The notes beneath the pieces are model-generated. The model ran no database searches. It worked only from the letters and a program-made list of their open reading frames with translations, and was not told where the DNA came from. The position numbers and the translations under genes are program-made. Below, in pieces: positions 34,956 through 43,183 of a stretch of 64,000 nt of DNA; positions within the stretch are counted from its first letter, which is position 1; the number at the start of each line of letters is the position of its first letter. Origin of the DNA: Leptodesmis sichuanensis A121 (GTDB lineage: Bacteria; Cyanobacteriota; Cyanobacteriia; Leptolyngbyales; Leptolyngbyaceae); the NCBI RefSeq assembly GCF_021379005.1, contig NZ_CP075171.1:4526001-4590000 (forward strand). The letters are read 5' to 3'.

Positions 34956-36653
34956 GTGCCACCTTTAGCTCAACCACCATCCGCAGCCTCCTATGCCTCA
35001 TCCAGTTCGTCTCAGCAGAACTGGAAACTAACGATTCGTCCGTTGGGAGCCTGTGTACTGCAAGGTATCTGTTTTCACGGCGATGAGTTGATTGCCCTGG
35101 ACTCTGTTCGGGGCTATCTGCTGCGGATTAATCCCGTGAATGAGGACTCAACCATTCTCAACCCCCTGAATGTGGAAGAATTCATTGGGGCTGAAGGGTT
35201 AACTGTCTGGAAAGACACGTTTTGGATTGCGCGGGAGAATAGTGTTTACTTCTTCGACCTGGAACGGCAGGTCTTGCAACACTTTTTTACAATTCCCTAT
35301 CCCGTGACCGGAATTGCCGTGCTGGAAGATACGGTGTATGCCGCTTCCCAAAAAGCGGGCTATATCTATATTTTTGAGCGCAATTCCAGACGACAGATTA
35401 CCCGCTTGCCGATGCCGGGAGTTGGCCCTGCCAATATCACGATTCGGGGTGAAGAGTTATGGGCCTGCGATCGCGTGGAACAAACTGTCTATTGCCTGGA
35501 TCGAGCTACGGGAGAGCAAATTTTCTCTGTTTTGACTCCGTTTGATTCTCCCACTGGGCTGGCTTTCTATACCGATCCGGCTACGGGGAAAGATACCCTT
35601 TACGTCTGTTACGCCCAGGAAGAACCCTTCATTCGGGATAATCCCAACAATCCGGAGGGAGCCTATGAGTTATCCTTTCGCGATCGCACCTTTATTCATG
35701 CCCTCGATTTCCACTACGACCCAAAAGCCCACTACGCCTTGTCCAACGGCTACCGGATTGAAATGTCCTACGCCGAGGAGTTACTGCCCTTAGAGGAAAT
35801 CCATCTGGAGAATCTGGAATGGCGAATTGCTCTGCCTGCAGAAACCGATCGCCAGAAGGTGATTCACGTTGAACCAATTGGACGACCTTTTGTGGAGGAA
35901 AATCAGCAGGGGCAACGGGTGGCTGTCTTTCACTTCGATCAGCTTCGACCCAACGAGCGGCACCTGTTTGGCTGGAAAGCGGTGCTGGAAGTGCGAGCGA
36001 TTAAATACCAGTTCACGTTTGATGATGTCGATCAGGTACCCCCCCTGTCCCCCGAATTCAAAGCAGCTTATCTGGTAGATGACGATGAGTTAGCGATGGA
36101 TACTCCGATCATTCAAGCCGCTGCCAAGGAAGCGATCGGCACTGAAACGAATATCCTGCGGAAAATTCTGAAGATTCGTAACTATGTCTACGATCGCCTC
36201 TCCTATGCCCTCACGCCCCGCATTGATACGCCCGATGTGGTTCTGGAGCGGGGTATTGGTTCCTGCGGCGAATATGTCGGATTATTGTTGGCTTTGGCTC
36301 GCTTAAATGGGATTGCCTGCCGCACCGTGGGCCGCTATAAATGTCCCCCGGAGGCAGAACACCAGATGGTGCCTCTGGAACCGGACTATAACCACGTCTG
36401 GCTGGAATTTTATATTCCCGGTTTTGGCTGGGTGCCGATGGAATCTAACCCGGACGACATTATTGAGGGTGGCCCCTATCCTACGCGCTTTTTCATGGGA
36501 CTGCCCTGGTATCATGCCGAAATTGCCAAAGGGATCCCATTTGAAACCCTGACGGCGAATGGAGAACCCGTGGAGACAGTCTCGATCGGTGAACTCGCCA
36601 TCAACCACATCCGCTTCACCATCCTGGACGAACTCCCTCCTCTAAAAGAGTGA
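34956..36653 (+). CDS. Beta-propeller plus transglutaminase-like protein
   Basis: About 565 residues from the GTG at 34956; a TTG at 34941 is also possible. Residues about 20-230 contain repeated LW/FW-type blades resembling a YVTN/SMP-30 propeller (GDELIALDSVRGYLLRI; DTVYAASQKAGYIYIF). The C-terminal half (about 390-530) is a transglutaminase-like papain-fold domain with the triad in GSCGEYVGLLLALARLNGI (Cys), YNHVWLEFY (His) and PMESNPDD (Asp). No signal peptide is evident, so it is probably cytoplasmic. The fusion is unusual. Substrate unknown; it could be a protease or a protein cross-linker. Divergent from sucC, convergent with the porin. Confidence 0.75.
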   Translation: MPPLAQPPSAASYASSSSSQQNWKLTIRPLGACVLQGICFHGDELIALDSVRGYLLRINPVNEDSTILNPLNVEEFIGAEGLTVWKDTFWIARENSVYFFDLERQVLQHFFTIPYPVTGIAVLEDTVYAASQKAGYIYIFERNSRRQITRLPMPGVGPANITIRGEELWACDRVEQTVYCLDRATGEQIFSVLTPFDSPTGLAFYTDPATGKDTLYVCYAQEEPFIRDNPNNPEGAYELSFRDRTFIHALDFHYDPKAHYALSNGYRIEMSYAEELLPLEEIHLENLEWRIALPAETDRQKVIHVEPIGRPFVEENQQGQRVAVFHFDQLRPNERHLFGWKAVLEVRAIKYQFTFDDVDQVPPLSPEFKAAYLVDDDELAMDTPIIQAAAKEAIGTETNILRKILKIRNYVYDRLSYALTPRIDTPDVVLERGIGSCGEYVGLLLALARLNGIACRTVGRYKCPPEAEHQMVPLEPDYNHVWLEFYIPGFGWVPMESNPDDIIEGGPYPTRFFMGLPWYHAEIAKGIPFETLTANGEPVETVSIGELAINHIRFTILDELPPLKE

Positions 36654-36660
36654 GGCTCCA

Positions 36661-36693
36661 GCAACCGGGTTTCTTTCGAAGAAACCCGGTTGC
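36661..36693. repeat. Perfect 15-bp-stem palindrome between convergent genes
   Basis: Fifteen-base arms, each a perfect complement, around a 3-nt TCG loop (left arm begins GCAACCGGGTTTCTT). It lies 7 bp after the transglutaminase gene and 14 bp before the porin stop. There is no T-tract. Similar AACCGGGTTTCTT hairpins recur in other cyanobacterial genomes as I recall, so it is a dispersed repeat probably serving as bidirectional terminator. Confidence 0.7.
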
Positions 36694-36706
36694 TAAACGC
36701 TCTTCC

Positions 36707-38545
36707 CTAGAAACTGAATTGGGTTCTCAGGTTGAACACGTACACATTGGGGTTGCTATCAAAGTTATTGGGGTTAAAGATGGCATAGAAGGCTGGTACC
36801 AGGGAAAGGTTATCCGTGATGGGATAGTAGTAACTGGCTTCCAACTCGTACATGGTGCCACCATCACCTCCGCCAGCGGCAAAGTAACGTCTGCCACTGC
36901 GAATGTCCATTGGCATCAGGAAGGTAACAACCCCTAATGCTCCCCGCTTCAGCAGATCGGGGAAACCCAAACCCACCTGGAAGGATTGGACATTCACTTC
37001 CTTGCCAATGGGTTGCAGGAAGATCTGACCATAGCCATAGCGTCCGAAGATACCAAATCCATTGGTAATCGCCCAATCAAAGTTAACCGCAAAGAAGTTT
37101 GCTGTGGCAGACTTTAATCCCCCACTAAAGCCATTCGCGATCGCAAACTCGGGGCCAGCATCTAGATAACCATAGGGAATGGGTTCACCCACGGCCCCCC
37201 CAACTTGGCCAAAGACCGCCTGCAGCCTGGAGTAGTTGTACATCAAGCGCAAGTTGAACTTGGGAGAGGGGGAGAAGGTTAACTCGGCTGTTGTCGTATT
37301 GGAGCCTCCAAATAAACCAAAGTTGGGATTGCTGGAGGTATTCAACCCAGGGATCCCACCTGGCAGGAATTCCGTATTCTCACCCAGGTAGGCCGCCGCA
37401 AAACGCAGTTGGGGGCTGATGTTCCACTCAATGACGGCTCCCGACCCGCGATCGATCGCATTGGATTGGGTACTGCCGATCGAGTCAAAACTGCTGGCTC
37501 CCGTCAAGAAGAAAGTATAGCGGTTGAAATCAAAGTGGCGATACCAGTTCACCCGTGGGCCAACTGTTACATTGACAGCTTCACCCAGCGGGAAGGTATA
37601 GAACAAATCGTGAATCACCACCTGGGAACTGCCATTCACTGGGCTAGCCGATTGATCCGTAAAGGGAACCCCCCAGGAATTAAAGAACCCTGCGGAAGCA
37701 AATTGGTTCGCAGGGGAAATCCCATTGCCGGCAGCCAGTTGAGTCACCAGGCTATCTCTTCCGGTAAAGGAGGTATTGAGCGTCAGCCAGGTTAAATAGC
37801 TAAAGGTGATCTGAGCCTTATCCGTGGTCTGCACCAGCGGTCTACCGGTGATTGGATCTCGTCCAGCCAAACGGATGTCCCCATTAGGAGCAGCACTGGG
37901 CGCTCTGCCATTAACGGGAATGGCTTCAAACTGAACGTTTTTCCCGCCGGAAGTTGCTCCTGTGACGTTAAACCAGGCTAACCCACTGAGTTTTGTGGTG
38001 GTAGAAAATTGCTGCTTTTCTAGAGTAGCGGTACGCACTTCCAGCGCATCCACCCGACCTCGAAGGGCAGACAGCTCAGCCGCAAAGGCTTCTTGCAGCT
38101 TTTTCACGGTTTCCAGGTCTTCCTTTCTGACAAAATCAGCGGTGGCTGCTGCAATCAATTCCTGAATTTTGTCCAAACAGGCATTCAGACCAGCGGCAAA
38201 TTCCCAGCGGCTGAGCGCACGATTGCCGCGATAGGTCTTATCGGGATAGCCCACAATACAACCATAGCGTTCCACCAGGGATTTCAACGCCTGATATGCC
38301 CAGTCGGTTGGCTTGACATCCGTTAACTGAGAAACAGATGTAACCTGAGCTATATCATCGTCCAGGGCAGGAGTGCCTTGCTGCAATTCAGCGACCCCAG
38401 ACAGAGTATCCATTGCTCCAGATGGTTCATCTGCAATGGCTTTTGGTGTTGCAAACCCTAACGCTGCCCCAGAAATTAACAGTGCTGCCCAAAAGGTGGT
38501 CGATCGATGCCGCCTCAACCCGTTGAAAGAAAGACAATTTGTCAT
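36707..38545 (-). CDS. Outer-membrane iron-uptake-type porin (SLH + OprB)
   Basis: A 612-residue porin of the cyanobacterial Som/iron-uptake type. A signal peptide covers about residues 1-38 (WAALLISGAALGFATPKAIA). An SLH domain about 65-125 (VTSVSQLTDVKPTDWAYQAL, GYPDKTYRGNRALSRWEFAAGLNACLD) anchors it to the peptidoglycan-linked polymer. A short coiled coil near 130-170 (LRGVD-type heptads, ALRGRVDALEVRTATLEK) follows. The rest is an amphipathic beta-barrel with C-terminal Phe (NLRTQFSF), typical of outer-membrane insertion. It is known to pass small inorganic solutes, including iron. The function is family-based. Confidence 0.9.
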   Translation of the reverse strand: MTNCLSFNGLRRHRSTTFWAALLISGAALGFATPKAIADEPSGAMDTLSGVAELQQGTPALDDDIAQVTSVSQLTDVKPTDWAYQALKSLVERYGCIVGYPDKTYRGNRALSRWEFAAGLNACLDKIQELIAAATADFVRKEDLETVKKLQEAFAAELSALRGRVDALEVRTATLEKQQFSTTTKLSGLAWFNVTGATSGGKNVQFEAIPVNGRAPSAAPNGDIRLAGRDPITGRPLVQTTDKAQITFSYLTWLTLNTSFTGRDSLVTQLAAGNGISPANQFASAGFFNSWGVPFTDQSASPVNGSSQVVIHDLFYTFPLGEAVNVTVGPRVNWYRHFDFNRYTFFLTGASSFDSIGSTQSNAIDRGSGAVIEWNISPQLRFAAAYLGENTEFLPGGIPGLNTSSNPNFGLFGGSNTTTAELTFSPSPKFNLRLMYNYSRLQAVFGQVGGAVGEPIPYGYLDAGPEFAIANGFSGGLKSATANFFAVNFDWAITNGFGIFGRYGYGQIFLQPIGKEVNVQSFQVGLGFPDLLKRGALGVVTFLMPMDIRSGRRYFAAGGGDGGTMYELEASYYYPITDNLSLVPAFYAIFNPNNFDSNPNVYVFNLRTQFSF

Positions 38546-38719
38546 TGAACCTCACACCAAAAATACACACCAAAAACTGTGGGACACTCGTCCTCCTCAA
38601 TACGTGAGAATAACAGAATGACCAAGTCAATTATGTAATTTCTGCCACACCTGGAAGACGGATCTTGGCCAGATGATTGTTACTTTAAGGTGTCAAAGAC
38701 GCTCCACTGGCAATTATTC

Positions 38720-38893
38720 ATGATCGGCTTTTCTGGCGATCTGCCTCTCCACCAACTGCAGCCCTTAAGTCGTTTTTCCGATCGCGCAGAAGATTACGCC
38801 CGGTTTCGGCCTACCTATACAACGGCTGCGATCGTGGCCATGCTTGACGGTTTAGGCGATCCCACTAAAACAAATCGTCGTCCCTCAAATTAA
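38720..38893 (+). pseudogene. N-terminal relic of a class I SAM methyltransferase
   Basis: A short frame (57 residues from the ATG at 38720; open from GTG 38690) encoding LQPLSRFSDRAEDYARFRPT and then AAIVAMLDGLGDP. This is the characteristic start of a class I methyltransferase (RFSxRxEDYxxYRPxYP...). A stop follows where the AdoMet-binding GxGxG motif should begin, and no matching frame continues downstream. The intact methyltransferase at 40148 is a different type. The relic overlaps the terminator hairpin at 38873-38910. Confidence 0.6.
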
Positions 38894-38910
38894 CTGCAAG
38901 GACGACGATT
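38873..38910 (-). terminator. Terminator of the PEP-CTERM gene
   Basis: Arms AATCGTCGTCC (38873-38883) and GGACGACGATT (38900-38910) form an 11-bp stem with a 16-nt loop. Read on the minus strand, the stem is followed by TTGTTTTAG. It lies 53 bp past the stop of the PEP-CTERM gene and is a good intrinsic-type terminator. Confidence 0.65.
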
Positions 38911-38962
38911 CGTTGAAAGCCTGATAAGGACTATTCAAATTAAGAAAAGAACGCGCTACTGG

Positions 38963-39691
38963 TTAGGCTTCCTTTTTGCGCTGCAACCGCTTTCTGCCCA
39001 GGAATGCTCCGCCTGCAGCGATCGCTCCCAGCATTGTAGTGGGTTCTGGAACAGCGGCAGAGTTGCCACCACCAGACTCAGGCAATAGACCGCCGATGAC
39101 TTTATCACTACCGCCTCCAGCATTGACTTGCTGGAAGCGACCGACTACATCCAGAGAACCATTGCTAATGCCGGTTTTGAAGGCCGATTCAACAGCACTT
39201 GCAGTCAAATTTGTCCCACTAAACAGGAAACTCACTGTAGTAGATTGGCCTGCTGTCAAACCTTGTTGAGGGTTGCCACCCGCAAAGTTACCGGAGCCAG
39301 CCGAACGAATTCCCACATCAAAGGTGCCATAGGGCTGCAGGGCGGCATTTTGATAAAGGTTTGTGAATGTGCTGGTTCCAGCGTTGTAGGTGAAGTTCCT
39401 AATTAGCGAGGGCAAATCAAAGCCAACACCCACAAGAGTGGCTTGGGTAGCTCCCAAACCCAGGCTACCATTGGTTGTGTTTGTGATGCCCAAATTCAGT
39501 TTGACGTTAGAGCCATCCTGGACAAAGTTGAAGTTTAATAATGCGCTGGCACCAGTATTTTCAGTGCTTCCATTGGCTGGGTTGATAGACAGCGTAAAAG
39601 CTTGTGCAGGGTTGCTGGCAAACATGGATGAAGCGATCGCCAGACCAACAGCAGCAGACAAAGCTAGGGAAGGTGAAGGAATCCGATTCAT
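38963..39691 (-). CDS. PEP-CTERM-anchored exported protein
   Basis: A 242-residue secreted protein. A signal peptide (about 1-31, AVGLAIASSMFASNPAQA) is followed by a Gly/Asn/Thr-rich beta-strand body of low complexity. The C-terminus is a PEP-CTERM sorting signal: VPEPTTM, a hydrophobic helix and a basic end (GRKRLQRKKEA). This tag is recognised by an exosortase and used for surface or extracellular-matrix proteins. The body shows no enzyme motif; function unknown. A 456-bp region upstream separates it from a divergent methyltransferase gene. Confidence 0.88.
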   Translation of the reverse strand: MNRIPSPSLALSAAVGLAIASSMFASNPAQAFTLSINPANGSTENTGASALLNFNFVQDGSNVKLNLGITNTTNGSLGLGATQATLVGVGFDLPSLIRNFTYNAGTSTFTNLYQNAALQPYGTFDVGIRSAGSGNFAGGNPQQGLTAGQSTTVSFLFSGTNLTASAVESAFKTGISNGSLDVVGRFQQVNAGGGSDKVIGGLLPESGGGNSAAVPEPTTMLGAIAAGGAFLGRKRLQRKKEA

Positions 39692-40147
39692 GATGTTTCT
39701 TTCCTACTTAATTCGCTTGGATGAAGTTCAGTTCGTGTTAGATGCTTATGTATCTAAAATGACTGTTTAACCCAGGCTGTAGCCTGCGCCAAAATACTGA
39801 GAAAAGCGGAACTAAGCAAGCGTTTTACCCTTCAGCAAAGCAATGGAAAAGTACTGATAAGTAGCCAATTCAATGCCCAGGTAGTTGCGTGTAAATACCA
39901 GACAAGCAGAATGAACAAAATTTTGCTACTTACAGCCGCTTTCCCTGGCAGTCACCACACTCCACACCCTACCCCCCATCCCCCAATCTCCAGGCTATCG
40001 CTTTCTCATCTGAAAATCGCTGTAAATCCAGTCCGTGCTAACGGCCAAGATAAAAAGCCCACAGTACACTTGAGGAAGTGCGATCAACGAAAAGGGAGAT
40101 CGGGCTGTACCGGAGTTTTTCCTGTTGTTTAATTCATCAACATTACT
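39692..40147. promoter_or_regulatory. Divergent intergenic region (PEP-CTERM / methyltransferase)
   Basis: A 456-bp non-coding stretch that must contain the promoters of both flanking genes. Near 39950-39990 lies a C-rich low-complexity run (CACACTCCACACCCTACCCC type) related to the heptamer repeats elsewhere. Short ORFs here lack coding character. No RNA gene is recognised. Confidence 0.5.
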
Positions 40148-41014
40148 ATGGCAACCCGCAAAGATACCATTTTTGAGCGTTTCTTAGCTCCGGTGTTCAA
40201 ACTATTTGTTAATTCGGAGGAGCTAAATCACCTATATCAAAGTATTGATTGGCAAACCGCCAGCGAGCGTTTAACCAATCCGGCAGTCATTTATCCGACT
40301 TACTACAGCAGTCAAAACTTTCACGGCATTGCAGGCGGTTATCTCACAACCGGAGCGGCTGTGTCCTACGATGCCGTGACTCACTATGCGCTGCCTCCAG
40401 GAGAATCACTGGTACGGCAGGCATTGATTGATGCAATTCAAACCAAACCGCGCCGAATTTTGGATCTGGGCTGTGGCACCGGGTCTACGACCTTGATGCT
40501 GAAGCAGGCATTTCCTGAAGCTGAGGTGATTGGCCTGGATCTATCTCCTTATATGTTGGTAGCAGCCGAGTACAAAGCACAACAGGCTGGATTGGACATC
40601 CAATGGCGACATGGGAAGGCGGAACAAACTGGGTTTCCAGCGGCCTCCTTTGATCTGGTGACAGCCTCCTTACTGTTTCATGAAACCCCACCCGTGATCT
40701 CCCAGGCGATTTTGCGCGAAAGCTTGCGACTGCTGATGGTAGGTGGAGAAGTGTTGGTTTTGGATGGTAATCAAAAAGTGCTGCGGCAAACGGAATGGCT
40801 GACCAACATTTTTGAAGAACCGTACATCCAGGACTATGCGGCGGAAAGTGTGGATGCCTGGATGGGAGCAGCTGGCTTTGGGGCGATTCAAACTCAGGAT
40901 GTGTGGTTGCTGCATCAACTGACCCGCGGCGTAAAACCCATCAAAGCTCAGTCCGTTAATTTTTCTGAGCTAGATGTGGAGATCGACGGCATGGGGCAAT
41001 GGGCACCGGGATAG
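40148..41014 (+). CDS. Class I SAM-dependent methyltransferase
   Basis: A 288-residue cytoplasmic methyltransferase. The AdoMet-binding motif I is ILDLGCGTGSTTLMLKQAFP, followed by the acidic VIGLDLSPYML and motif III around FDLVTASLLFHETPP. The first 95 residues form an unusual helical N-domain before the Rossmann fold. The ATG at 40148 is used. Substrate is not evident; resemblance to quinone or small-molecule methyltransferases is general. It is followed by a strong hairpin at 41037-41066. Confidence 0.85.
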   Translation: MATRKDTIFERFLAPVFKLFVNSEELNHLYQSIDWQTASERLTNPAVIYPTYYSSQNFHGIAGGYLTTGAAVSYDAVTHYALPPGESLVRQALIDAIQTKPRRILDLGCGTGSTTLMLKQAFPEAEVIGLDLSPYMLVAAEYKAQQAGLDIQWRHGKAEQTGFPAASFDLVTASLLFHETPPVISQAILRESLRLLMVGGEVLVLDGNQKVLRQTEWLTNIFEEPYIQDYAAESVDAWMGAAGFGAIQTQDVWLLHQLTRGVKPIKAQSVNFSELDVEIDGMGQWAPG

Positions 41015-41036
41015 TACTGCTACGCGGAATGAAAAA

Positions 41037-41066
41037 TTCCCTCCTGATTCTCAACTCAGGAGGGAA
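41037..41066 (-). terminator. Bidirectional hairpin terminator (moaD / methyltransferase)
   Basis: Arms TTCCCTCCTGA (41037-41047) and TCAGGAGGGAA (41056-41066) with an 8-nt loop. On the minus strand it is followed by TTTTTC, so it is a good intrinsic terminator for the moaD-like gene; it also lies 22 bp after the plus-strand methyltransferase stop. Confidence 0.7.
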
Positions 41067-41133
41067 GGGAAGATTGAACTTGCGATTGAACCCTTGTCCA
41101 GGCTCAAAACTGTTTCTCGAATGAGAGAACTAT

Positions 41134-41409
41134 TCAACCACCTGCGATCGCGGGAATAATGCTAACTTCATCCCCATCTTTGAGAGGAGTTTTCACGCCA
41201 TCTAGAAAGCGAATGTCTTCACTGTTGACGTAGAAGTTAACAAAACGACGAAGTTCACCGTTGTTGTCGCACAGGCGGCCCTTAATACCAGGACAATTCG
41301 TTTCCAGGGATTCCAGCAACTCGGCGATCGTGCTGCCCTGACACTCAACGGTTGCCTGGTCGTTGGTCAGCTTCTGTAAGGGAGTTGGGATCAATACTTT
41401 AACGGCCAT
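41134..41409 (-). CDS. MoaD/ThiS-family sulfur carrier next to thrC
   Basis: A 91-residue beta-grasp protein ending in the diglycine IPAIAGG, which is activated as a thiocarboxylate in sulfur-carrier proteins. The start [15 protein letters not shown] and [20 protein letters not shown] are typical of the CysO/MoaD group. It lies 172 bp downstream of threonine synthase on the same strand. MoaD-type genes are commonly beside thrC or cysteine-synthase-like genes in cyanobacteria and other bacteria, suggesting a part in sulfur amino acid synthesis rather than molybdopterin; this is inferred. Confidence 0.88.
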   Translation of the reverse strand: MAVKVLIPTPLQKLTNDQATVECQGSTIAELLESLETNCPGIKGRLCDNNGELRRFVNFYVNSEDIRFLDGVKTPLKDGDEVSIIPAIAGG

Positions 41410-41581
41410 AGTGAATCGTGAAATAGAGCTAATGGACAGAAAATTGTGTGGTCGTGCCTAGTGGCCAGGGTAAGACCAACGGCGGAATAATGTGATGCCA
41501 TGCACAGGGCTTTTGTGAAACCTTAACAGTTAAAGTAGACAGGCTTCACGGTTTATTAACAGCAAACATCTGACATCTGGA

Positions 41582-42883
41582 CTACACCAGCACCTGTTGC
41601 CATTCCAGGCGATCCAGAGTGCGAGAGCGTTCCAGTGCTCGCTCAAAGCTATCCAGTTTGGGTGCGATCGTCAGCGGTTCACCAACATAACCCTGGACGG
41701 CTTCCTGGGTTTTCAACCCATTGCCCGTGATGTAAACGACTGTCGTTTCATCTGGGTCAATTTTGCCAGCTTCCACCAGCTTCTTCAACACGGCAACGGT
41801 TGTTCCCCCAGCGGTTTCTGTGAAAATGCCTTCGGTTTCTGCCAGCAACTTGATGCCTTCGACGATTTCGGCATCGGTGACAGATTCAATATTACCGTTG
41901 GTCTTCCGCGCAATATCGATCGCATACACCCCATCAGCCGGATTGCCGATCGCGATCGACTTGGCAATTGTGTTTGGCTTCACTGGAGAAATGAAGTCCC
42001 GCTCTTCCCGGAACGCTTGAGCAATCGGAGAACAGCCTTCTGCCTGAGCACCACTGAAGCGCACAGGCTTATCCTCGACCAGCCCCACTTCTACAAATTC
42101 GCGGAAGCCTTTGTAAATCTTGGTGAACAGGGAACCCGAAGCCAGCGGCGCGACAATATGATCGGGCAATTGCCAGCCCAATTGTTCTGCCACTTCATAT
42201 CCCAGCGTCTTGGAACCTTCAGAGTAGTAAGGACGCAGGTTGATGTTAACAAAGCCCCAACCGTGGGTATTAGCCACTTCCGAGCAGAGGCGATTTACCT
42301 GATCGTAATTGCCCTGCACAGCCATCACCGTGGGACTGTAGATTAACGTGCCCATGACTTTACCCGCTTCCAGATCTGCCGGAATGAAGACACAGCAATC
42401 TAATCCGGCATGAGCCGCGATCGCGGCTGTGGAATTGGCCAGGTTGCCAGTACTGGCACAAGACACGGTAGAAAAGCCCAGTTCTCGTGCCCGCGTTAAA
42501 GCGACGGATACCACCCGATCCTTAAAGCTGAGGGTGGGCATATTCACTGCGTCATTTTTAATGAATAGCTTGTTCAAACCCAACCGCCGCGCCAGTCGAT
42601 TCGCCTGTACCAGCGGAGTCATACCTGTTCCCACATCGATCGGCTGATCGCTCTCAACAGGGAGAAACGCCCGGTAGCGCCAGATAGAGTTGGGGCCAGC
42701 CTGGATCGTTTCACGGGTCACGGTTTGCCGCAGGGTACTGTAGTCATAAACAACTTCCAGCGGGCCGAAACAGTATTCGCAAACATGGACAGCCTTCGGT
42801 TCATACTCCGCTCCGCACTCTTTACACTGCAGGGCGCGGAAGGTAGCAGTGGACTTTGTTTTCAGTTGGGTGGCCTGGGTCAT
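41582..42883 (-). CDS. thrC: Threonine synthase
   Basis: A 433-residue PLP enzyme converting O-phosphohomoserine to threonine. It starts with a zinc-ribbon-like segment (CKECGAEY...CEYCFG, about residues 20-40) seen in plant/cyanobacterial-type threonine synthases. The PLP lysine is in MPTLSFKDRV, the Ser/Gly phosphate loop in ASTGNLANS, and the NINLRPYYSEGSKTLGYEV region follows. The paralogous fold of cysteine synthase is excluded by these motifs. A MoaD-like gene follows it. Confidence 0.93.
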   Translation of the reverse strand: MTQATQLKTKSTATFRALQCKECGAEYEPKAVHVCEYCFGPLEVVYDYSTLRQTVTRETIQAGPNSIWRYRAFLPVESDQPIDVGTGMTPLVQANRLARRLGLNKLFIKNDAVNMPTLSFKDRVVSVALTRARELGFSTVSCASTGNLANSTAAIAAHAGLDCCVFIPADLEAGKVMGTLIYSPTVMAVQGNYDQVNRLCSEVANTHGWGFVNINLRPYYSEGSKTLGYEVAEQLGWQLPDHIVAPLASGSLFTKIYKGFREFVEVGLVEDKPVRFSGAQAEGCSPIAQAFREERDFISPVKPNTIAKSIAIGNPADGVYAIDIARKTNGNIESVTDAEIVEGIKLLAETEGIFTETAGGTTVAVLKKLVEAGKIDPDETTVVYITGNGLKTQEAVQGYVGEPLTIAPKLDSFERALERSRTLDRLEWQQVLV

Positions 42884-43102
42884 GGGTAAAGTCTCTTAAG
42901 GGTGGTTAACGCATAGTCAATCTTCATTGTTGGGGATAGTAACACGGTGAAAAAGCACGGTCAAACATATCCGACTTTTTTTGTCGGGATTAGTGGAGGT
43001 ATAGAGAGGGCGGGGGAGGTGGAGAAGCCAATCGGGTAACGGGGTGAGGGGAAGGAGTTTTGAGTTTTGAATTTGAGTTGCTTCGTCTTTTGTTCTTTGT
43101 CC

Positions 43103-43183
43103 TCTGCCAATGACCCATGACAAATGACCCATAACGAATCACTTGCCTCTTTTCTAATCTCCCGATCCCCGATCCCTAATCCC
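43103..43183. repeat. Mixed heptanucleotide repeats upstream of thrC and over the M16 3' end
   Basis: Two repeat types: ATGACCC/ATGACAA/ATAACGA units at 43109-43140, and GATCCCC/GATCCCT/AATCCCT units at about 43163-43190. The second type runs into the M16 coding end, whose last four residues (GIRD) and stop are encoded by it. Confidence 0.65.

Noticed and set aside
41597-42346. Long plus-strand ORF (249 codons) opposite thrC
   Set aside because: thrC on the minus strand is a strong full-length match with catalytic motifs; the plus frame is rich in unlikely residues and is a shadow.
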